From a virus, in the IMG/VR virus record IMGVR_UViG_3300010297_000067, positions 1 through 27,204 of that record: DNA of 27,204 nt, one strand, 5' to 3'. The position numbers and the translations under genes are program-made. Position 1 is the stretch's first letter, and each line of letters starts with the position of its first letter. Of this stretch, positions 1-3,890 are shown piece by piece. Under the pieces are notes generated by a model. That model made no database searches. It worked only from the letters and a program-made list of their open reading frames with translations, and was not told the origin of the DNA.

Positions 1-190
1 CCGTATGTAAAATCAATGGGTCCCCATAAGCTATAAACGACCCAGATCGACCTGTTTATATAAGGATCAAAAGATTTACAAAAACCCCAAAGACTTATAA
101 AACCTCTACGCACATAAAAACCAAAATCAAAATAAAAAATACCATCAAAATAAAAAAATTCCGCGAAAATTTTTTATCATATAGGGTTTT
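1..190. other. AT-rich non-coding leader
   Basis: No forward frame stays open: the frame entering the window stops at 34-36 (PYVKSMGPHKL*), which could be the tail of an upstream gene but is too short to support. The stretch holds A-rich direct repeats of ATCAAAATAAAAAA at 126-139 and 144-157, spaced 18 nt apart. The complementary strand is open from about 170 down to 1 but has no ATG. No terminator hairpin was found. Confidence 0.5.
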
Positions 191-198
191 AATAAATA
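191..198 (+). promoter_or_regulatory. T4-type late promoter (AATAAATA)
   Basis: The octamer AATAAATA differs in one base from the T4 late consensus TATAAATA, which is recognised by the gp55 sigma factor. It ends 16 nt before the ATG at 215. By T4 geometry transcription would start near 204, leaving a leader of about 11 nt with no Shine-Dalgarno sequence. A late promoter fits a virion-associated product. Confidence 0.55.
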
Positions 199-214
199 TC
201 TAAAAATTGCTGAT

Positions 215-598
215 ATGAAAACCTTCTCTCAGTTTATAGAAGAAGCAAAAAAAGCAAAACCCCCAGAAGAAGTTCTTAATAAAATCTCCCGTGCCTATGG
301 TAAAAAGCACAGAGGAGTTAATCTTGATACAACACATTCATCCTCTGGTGATATTCGCCTTAATAATATTTGGTTGCCCCCAGAAAAAAGAAATCAAGGA
401 ATTGGATCTCGTATAATGAAAGGATTATCATCTTATGCAGATCGTCAAGGAAAAAGAATTACATTATCACAAGCACCAGAAAAAGGGAAAAAACAAAAAT
501 TAGCAAACTTCTATAAGTCTCATGGATTTGTTCCTAATAAAGGAAGAAATAAGGATTTCACAACTAGGGATACTCATATAAGAAATCCAAAAACATAA
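215..598 (+). CDS. Short GNAT acetyltransferase with capsid-targeting-like N-terminus
   Basis: A 127-aa protein. The core looks like a GNAT (acetyl-CoA N-acetyltransferase) fold: a beta strand ending near 52-56, then the pyrophosphate-loop motif R59-N-Q-G62-I-G64 (consensus Q/R-x-x-G-x-G), a helix at 65-78, strand RITLS at 81-85, and a motif-B-like LANFYKSHGF at 96-105. The N-terminal GNAT region is short, so the substrate pocket may be reduced. The first residues, MKTFSQFIEEA, match the pattern of the T4 IPIII capsid-targeting peptide (MKTYQEFIAEA), including an I-x-E site at 8-10 suited to the gp21 prohead protease. Inference: the protein is packed in the prohead, trimmed after E10, and possibly injected with the DNA. 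The start is the only ATG downstream of the late promoter at 191-198. The target of acetylation is unknown. The GNAT call is fairly secure; packaging is a prediction. Confidence 0.8.
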   Translation: MKTFSQFIEEAKKAKPPEEVLNKISRAYGKKHRGVNLDTTHSSSGDIRLNNIWLPPEKRNQGIGSRIMKGLSSYADRQGKRITLSQAPEKGKKQKLANFYKSHGFVPNKGRNKDFTTRDTHIRNPKT

Positions 599-633
599 AT
601 CTCATATATAAAATCGTTGTTGAATATACAAAT

Positions 634-807
634 ATGAAAAAAAATCCCGCAGAAAATTTTACACCCCTAGAGGTCGATCCAATTTCTGGGGAATCCTATC
701 TCACTATTCCTCAATGGATTTGTGATGAAAAGCAATGGTATGAAGGAACAGAACTCAATATTGAAGTTGAAAATGATTGTATCATTATCAGAGAGATTGT
801 AGATTGA
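634..807 (+). CDS. 57-aa AbrB/MazE-like small protein
   Basis: A 57-codon frame (MKKNPAENFTPLEV... to ...IIIREIVD). Residues 16-56 fit the swapped-hairpin AbrB/SpoVT pattern: a strand before YLTIPQWI (22-29), then W35-x-E-G-T-E-L (EG at 37-38, analogous to 'keGdel') and two short strands NIEVE and CIIIREI. Members of this fold bind DNA as dimers or act as antitoxins; here a phage-encoded transcription regulator is the simplest guess. No good Shine-Dalgarno is visible. A weak late-like TATAAAAT lies at 607-614. The C-terminal codons overlap the sigma70-like promoter that begins at 804. Family assignment rests on pattern only. Confidence 0.6.
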   Translation: MKKNPAENFTPLEVDPISGESYLTIPQWICDEKQWYEGTELNIEVENDCIIIREIVD

Positions 808-832
808 CACCTTATAGATAATACGGTAGAAT
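804..832 (+). promoter_or_regulatory. Sigma70-like promoter (TTGACA-17-TAGAAT)
   Basis: TTGACA at 804-809 is a perfect -35 box and TAGAAT at 827-832 a good -10 box, with exactly 17 nt between them. Transcription would begin near 839, ahead of the Shine-Dalgarno at 870 and the ATG at 879. This suggests the glycosyltransferase can be transcribed early by unmodified host RNA polymerase, unlike the late structural genes. A second TTGACT at 832-837 has no convincing -10. Confidence 0.6.
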
Positions 833-869
833 TGACTTGAATACTACCCATTATATTAATCAAGTTATT

Positions 870-873
870 GGAG
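870..873 (+). promoter_or_regulatory. Ribosome binding site fixing the ATG at 879
   Basis: GGAG (within GGAGAA), 5 nt before ATG 879-881. The same frame extends upstream to a TTG at 837, but that TTG has no Shine-Dalgarno and lies before the predicted transcription start near 839, so 879 is preferred. Confidence 0.75.
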
Positions 874-878
874 AAAAC

Positions 879-1637
879 ATGGCAAAAGGATTCACTGTAA
901 AAGCAAAAACGCCCAAACCTTCTGAATCAGTAGAAGAATGGGATTATGAAAAAGCAAAAGAAATGGTTAGGGGAAAGGCAATTATCTTTTGCCTTCCTGG
1001 TAGAGGAGTCTCATATACTTACCTGAAGAGCTTTGTTCAACTTTGTTTTGATCTTGTTCAGGCAGGTGCAAGTATTCAGATCTCACAAGATTATTCCTCA
1101 ATGGTTAATTTTGCCCGTTGTAAATGTCTTGGGGCAAATGTACTCAGAGGTCCAGATCAACTTCCTTGGGATGGAAAACTTCAATATGATTGGCAACTTT
1201 GGATTGATTCTGATATTGTCTTTAATACTGAAAAGTTCTGGCAATTGGTTCTTATGGATAAGGACATTGCCTCAGGATGGTATTGCACAGAAGATGGGCG
1301 CACGACATCAGTGGCACACTGGATGGAAGAAGAAGACTTCCGTAATAATGGTGGTGTTATGAATCATGAGACCCTAGAGAGCATCTCTAAGCGTCGTAAA
1401 CCATTCACTGTGGACTATGCAGGGTTTGGATGGTTACTTATCAAGCACGGTGTCTTTGAGCACGAAGATATGAAGTATCCTTGGTTTGCACCTAAGATGC
1501 AAGTCTTTGAGTCTGGAGAGGTTCAGGATATGTGTGGAGAGGATGTAAGTTTCTGCCTGGATGCAAAAGAAGCAGGATTTGAGATTTGGTGTGATCCTCG
1601 CATTCGCGTTGGTCACGAAAAGACTCGCGTGATCTGA
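879..1637 (+). CDS. GT-A fold glycosyltransferase (GT2-like)
   Basis: A 252-aa protein. A central strand ends in the metal- and sugar-nucleotide-binding DxD signature D110-S-D112 (context LWIDSDIVF). A later G220-E-D222-V motif resembles the catalytic ED of GT-A enzymes, and the chain ends in RVGHEKTRVI with H246 in the place of the usual C-terminal metal-binding histidine. The N-terminal strand AIIFCLPGRG (about 34-43) would begin the nucleotide-binding half. There is no membrane segment or signal peptide. Role inferred: transfer of a sugar from a nucleotide donor to a phage or host acceptor (DNA base, virion protein or cell-surface glycan); the acceptor cannot be read from the sequence. It has its own sigma70-like promoter and Shine-Dalgarno. 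Arginine codons are mostly CGN, unlike the AGA-dominated structural genes. Start chosen at the Shine-Dalgarno-supported ATG. Confidence 0.8.
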   Translation: MAKGFTVKAKTPKPSESVEEWDYEKAKEMVRGKAIIFCLPGRGVSYTYLKSFVQLCFDLVQAGASIQISQDYSSMVNFARCKCLGANVLRGPDQLPWDGKLQYDWQLWIDSDIVFNTEKFWQLVLMDKDIASGWYCTEDGRTTSVAHWMEEEDFRNNGGVMNHETLESISKRRKPFTVDYAGFGWLLIKHGVFEHEDMKYPWFAPKMQVFESGEVQDMCGEDVSFCLDAKEAGFEIWCDPRIRVGHEKTRVI

Positions 1638-1642
1638 TACTA

Positions 1643-1801
1643 ATGGCAGAATATTACAGTATTTTAGAGAATGGTAAAGTATTATATAAAAACCTTTCTC
1701 AAGACGAATACTTTGATATAATGGAGAACCTGTCAATTGAATTTTATCAGACAGGTTCTCCAAAACCTCAAGATCTTGAAACAAAAATTACGGAGCATTA
1801 A
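1643..1801 (+). CDS. 52-aa conserved-looking small protein
   Basis: A 52-codon frame starting 5 nt after the glycosyltransferase stop and ending 5 nt before the next ATG. The protein begins MAEYYSILENGKVLYKNLSQ and ends in ...TGSPKPQDLETKITEH. It is acidic, has no cysteine and no membrane segment, and looks like one strand pair followed by a helix (EEYFDxMxxL type). From memory, proteins of this pattern are common in T4-like marine phages; I know no function for them. A 13-bp perfect inverted repeat lies within the gene at 1722-1762. Tight packing and the absence of any competing long frame support it as real. Confidence 0.72.
   Translation: MAEYYSILENGKVLYKNLSQDEYFDIMENLSIEFYQTGSPKPQDLETKITEH
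1722..1762 (+). repeat. 13-bp perfect inverted repeat (stem-loop) inside a gene
   Basis: TGGAGAACCTGTC at 1722-1734 is exactly complementary to GACAGGTTCTCCA at 1750-1762, with a 15-nt AT-rich loop. A 12-bp perfect palindrome, TCAAGATCTTGA, follows at 1768-1779. Both lie inside the coding region of the 52-aa protein, 28-85 nt before the next start codon. There is no U-run, so it is not a standard terminator. Confidence 0.85.
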
Positions 1802-1806
1802 ATCTT

Positions 1807-1959
1807 ATGGCAGTACGATCGAAAGTGGGTCTTATGAAGGACGGCTTTATGCCGGGGAATCCGAAGAAGACTCGTCAAGGAAATGGAAAGCATACCAAGT
1901 ATTCTTCCTCTTCTCGTAATGGAAAGCGTAAGATGTATAAGGGGCAAGGTAGAGGATGA
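1807..1959 (+). CDS. 50-aa basic, glycine/serine-rich small protein
   Basis: A 50-codon frame (MAVRSKVGLMKDGFMPGNPK... to ...KGQGRG). It is highly basic (about 10 Lys and 5 Arg), without hydrophobic stretches and probably disordered, which suits a nucleic-acid or capsid/core binding role, though this is inference. It resembles from memory a small conserved protein of T4-like cyanophages with the same GNPKKTRQGNGKHTKY block. The stop overlaps the next start (ATGA at 1956-1959), implying translational coupling. Four of five arginines use CGN codons, in contrast to the structural genes. A longer frame in another phase (1737-1919) overlaps this gene and its upstream neighbour and is rejected. Confidence 0.72.
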   Translation: MAVRSKVGLMKDGFMPGNPKKTRQGNGKHTKYSSSSRNGKRKMYKGQGRG

Positions 1960-2606
1960 GTCAACTTATTATAAATTTACCTCCTCAAAAGGTATGGGTT
2001 CGTAAAGAATATCTTAGGGACTTAACTGATGGTCATGGTGAATTTGTAGAGGGTGTCTGGGTGACTGCAAAGTCCTTACCTGGACGCTCTTTTTATTTTG
2101 AGACTTATTTACCTGAATACGGTGCTCTTTATGATAAATTACCCATCAGTGCATTCCTTTCTCGTCCTAATCTTCCAGATCCAGATTTAGATTTACCCAA
2201 TCTTCAATTCTGGGATTGTATGAGTTATGGTTTAGTATGTGTGAAGAAGCAGCATATTGCTGAACTTGATTATGAAGTTAGAACTAGAGATTTTGGAAAC
2301 CTTAAAGGACAATATCTTTTCAGTTTAGATAATTATCATCCTTATAATGATAAAATTGATTGTGGAACTAGTGAAATGCCTGAGGAACATAAGTCTCATA
2401 ACTGCATTTTACTGGAAAATGGTCAATTTGTTTTGTATCCAAATAATAGAATGCGCCTTTATAGTCCATCAAGAACTCCAGAAAATCCAAAAAAACCTGA
2501 TTTTAAGATTTCCACGCAATTTTATAGAACTGAAATTGGATTAAAATGGGGTAGACTTGGTGATACTGATGAATATTTTTGGGAAACTAAGGAAGAAAAA
2601 AAATGA
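1956..2606 (+). CDS. Conserved phage protein of unknown function (216 aa)
   Basis: A soluble 216-aa protein rich in Trp, Tyr, Phe and Pro, without signal peptide or membrane segment. Recognisable blocks are KVWVRKEYLRDLTDGHGEFV (13-32), SFYFETYLPEYGALYDKLPI (45-64), LQFWDCMSYG (83-92) and CILLENGQFVLYPNNRMRLY (150-169). I recall very similar proteins throughout T4-like marine phages, always without assigned function. The start overlaps the preceding stop (ATGA), and its own stop overlaps the next start (ATGA at 2603-2606), so it is coupled on both sides. Its partner at 2603-3214 has similar length and composition but no clear sequence identity. Confidence 0.8.
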   Translation: MSQLIINLPPQKVWVRKEYLRDLTDGHGEFVEGVWVTAKSLPGRSFYFETYLPEYGALYDKLPISAFLSRPNLPDPDLDLPNLQFWDCMSYGLVCVKKQHIAELDYEVRTRDFGNLKGQYLFSLDNYHPYNDKIDCGTSEMPEEHKSHNCILLENGQFVLYPNNRMRLYSPSRTPENPKKPDFKISTQFYRTEIGLKWGRLGDTDEYFWETKEEKK

Positions 2607-3214
2607 GTGAAATACCTCAATGGGAAGATAATGAAGATTGGTTTTTATTTCATAATGATGACTTATGGTTTTATGATAAATTAATTCTTTCACGACATTT
2701 AGGATATAACTGCGGACCTGTTGGCGAACCAGTACCAAAATCTGGATATTATATCATCAGACCAATAACAAATCTTCTTGGGATGGGGAGAGATTCTAAA
2801 ATTTCTTGGATAAGTGAAGAAACTGATCATTTTCCCCCAGGACATTTTTGGTGTGAAGTTTTTGAGGGTGATCATTTATCAATTGATTATCATTTTGGCA
2901 AGCAATTTATCTGCGTAAAGGGTATAAAAACCAATTCATCACTTTATAAGTGGGATAAATGGGAAAAAATTAATATTAATGTACCATTTCCTAAAATTCT
3001 TAGACTATTAAAGGGAAATTATGAATGGATTAATGTGGAAATGATAGGTGGAAATCTTATTGAAGTTCATTTTAGAAGAAATCCTAACTTTTTTTGGGGA
3101 AATACCTATGCTATTCCAGTATGGGATGATATTCCAGAATTAAAAGAGAATGAAATATTTGTAGACTGTCCAAGTTTTTATAGAAAAGGACTTATAATTG
3201 ATAGAAAAAATTAA
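2603..3214 (+). CDS. Unknown phage protein (203 aa), coupled to previous gene
   Basis: A 203-aa soluble protein rich in Trp, Phe and Tyr. Distinct blocks are LWFYDKLILSRHLGYNCGPV (21-40), YYIIRPITNLLGMGRDSKIS (49-68) and PPGHFWCEVFEGDHLSIDYH (78-97). The Gly/Pro-bounded motif order (RPI-N-x-x-GMG, then PPGHFWCE-x-F-x-G-x-H) suggests a conserved binding site, but I cannot name an enzyme family; an ATP-grasp-like site is only a thought. The start ATG overlaps the upstream stop, and AAGAAAAAAA upstream gives at best a weak Shine-Dalgarno. Likely co-translated with its neighbour and perhaps in the same pathway or complex. Confidence 0.78.
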   Translation: MSEIPQWEDNEDWFLFHNDDLWFYDKLILSRHLGYNCGPVGEPVPKSGYYIIRPITNLLGMGRDSKISWISEETDHFPPGHFWCEVFEGDHLSIDYHFGKQFICVKGIKTNSSLYKWDKWEKININVPFPKILRLLKGNYEWINVEMIGGNLIEVHFRRNPNFFWGNTYAIPVWDDIPELKENEIFVDCPSFYRKGLIIDRKN

Positions 3215-3222
3215 AATAAATA
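3215..3222 (+). promoter_or_regulatory. Late promoter candidate (AATAAATA)
   Basis: AATAAATA starts immediately after the stop codon of the 203-aa gene (TAA 3212-3214) and has one mismatch to the T4 late consensus. The predicted start near 3228 gives a leader of about 51 nt before the Shine-Dalgarno-supported ATG at 3279. The leader opens with a small AGGG/CCCT hairpin (3228-3231 with 3240-3243). Confidence 0.5.
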
Positions 3223-3252
3223 CTAAAAGGGATAGAAACCCCTATAAAAGTT

Positions 3253-3272
3253 CTGTTTTTTATAAACAGGAG
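3253..3272 (+). promoter_or_regulatory. Shine-Dalgarno AGGAG partly inside a hairpin
   Basis: CTGTTT (3253-3258) pairs perfectly with AAACAG (3264-3269) over a 5-nt loop. The AGGAG ribosome site at 3268-3272 begins inside the 3' arm. It is 6 nt before ATG 3279, and this decides the start over the in-frame ATG at 3198, which lies inside the previous gene. Confidence 0.6.
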
Positions 3273-3278
3273 AAAAAA

Positions 3279-3455
3279 ATGGGCAATTCACCAGTTGATA
3301 GAGATACAAAATATATGAGAGAGGTATGGGGGACCACAAGTTTAACCTCAGATTATTGGTCCTTACCGAATAAAACTGAAGATCCTGAAGAAAGAGTGCT
3401 TCAGGAAATTATGCACGATGATATTAAAAAGAATCAAAAAAATCTTCAAGAATAA
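3279..3455 (+). CDS. 58-aa hypothetical protein
   Basis: A 58-aa hydrophilic protein: an N-terminal segment MGNSPVDRDTKYMREVWGTT followed by a charged, probably helical tail from about residue 35 (PEERVLQEIMHDDIKKNQK). No domain recognised. The start at 3279 is chosen because of a strong AGGAG 6 nt upstream and a late-type promoter at 3215. The longer 85-codon version would start inside the upstream gene without a Shine-Dalgarno. The stop (3453-3455) is followed 2 nt later by the gp25 late promoter. Confidence 0.65.
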   Translation: MGNSPVDRDTKYMREVWGTTSLTSDYWSLPNKTEDPEERVLQEIMHDDIKKNQKNLQE

Positions 3456-3457
3456 CT

Positions 3458-3465
3458 TATAAATA
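3458..3465 (+). promoter_or_regulatory. T4 late promoter (TATAAATA) for the gp25-gp6-giant operon
   Basis: A perfect T4 late consensus TATAAATA. The predicted start near 3471 leaves about 11 nt before ATG 3482, without a Shine-Dalgarno. The downstream genes gp25, gp6 and the 4124-aa gene are separated by a single base each and carry no other promoter, so they form one late operon. Confidence 0.82.
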
Positions 3466-3481
3466 AGTTTAAGAAAACTCT

Positions 3482-3889
3482 ATGCCAATGGCAATTCAAA
3501 GGATATCAAGATCATTTAAAGATATTAGTTTATCATTTGAACCACATCCAATTACAAAAGATCTTCCTATATTAAAAAATGAGTCTGCGATTCGTAGATC
3601 TGTAAGAAATATTGTCCAAACAATACCAACCGAAAGATTTTTCAATTCTCTCTTTGGTTCTGATGTTAGATCAAGTTTATTTGAATTTGTCGATTTTGGT
3701 ACAGCACTAATTATTAAAAATCAAATTGAAACATCAATTAATAATTTTGAAGAAAGAATTAATAATTTAATTGTTGAAGTTAATCCAAATCCAGATCAAA
3801 ATTCTTTCGAAGTAAATATAATTTTTGATATAATTGGTGAAGAGTTTCCAAGACAAGAGTATTCATTTATCTTAGAGGCAACAAGATAA
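3482..3889 (+). CDS. gp25: Baseplate wedge subunit gp25
   Basis: A 135-aa homologue of T4 gp25 (132 aa), the small baseplate wedge protein that joins the gp6/gp7/gp53 core bundle and is related to type VI secretion TssE. Seen in the sequence: N-terminal SRSFKDISLSFEPHPITKDL (9-28), the A-I-R-R-S-V-R-N-I-V helix near 36-45, an LFGSDVRSSL block (57-66), and NNFEERINNL (87-96) where gp25/TssE have the EPR region. It ends with strands (VNIIFDII, YSFILEA). A second in-frame ATG lies 6 nt downstream (3488), so the start may be either. It is the first gene of the late operon and gp6 follows after one base. Confidence 0.95.
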   Translation: MPMAIQRISRSFKDISLSFEPHPITKDLPILKNESAIRRSVRNIVQTIPTERFFNSLFGSDVRSSLFEFVDFGTALIIKNQIETSINNFEERINNLIVEVNPNPDQNSFEVNIIFDIIGEEFPRQEYSFILEATR

Positions 3890-3890
3890 A

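Noticed and set aside
837-878. TTG start extending the glycosyltransferase by 14 codons
   Set aside because: It precedes the predicted transcription start near 839 and has no Shine-Dalgarno, whereas ATG 879 has GGAG at ideal spacing.
1033-1362. 109-codon + frame inside the glycosyltransferase
   Set aside because: Shadow frame of a gene with clear catalytic motifs; the translation has no sensible motif.
1724-1762. Inverted repeat read as a rho-independent terminator
   Set aside because: No U-run follows the stem and it lies in mid-gene with coding on both sides.
1434-1784. 116-codon - strand frame
   Set aside because: Antisense to the glycosyltransferase and the 52-aa gene; no promoter or ribosome site on that strand and no gene elsewhere on the - strand.
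1737-1919. 60-codon + strand frame
   Set aside because: Out of phase with two better tiny genes (1643-1801 and 1807-1959) that tile the same stretch with clean spacing and an ATGA junction.
3198-3278. N-terminal extension of the 58-aa protein to 85 aa
   Set aside because: It would start inside the preceding gene and upstream of the late promoter at 3215, with no ribosome site.
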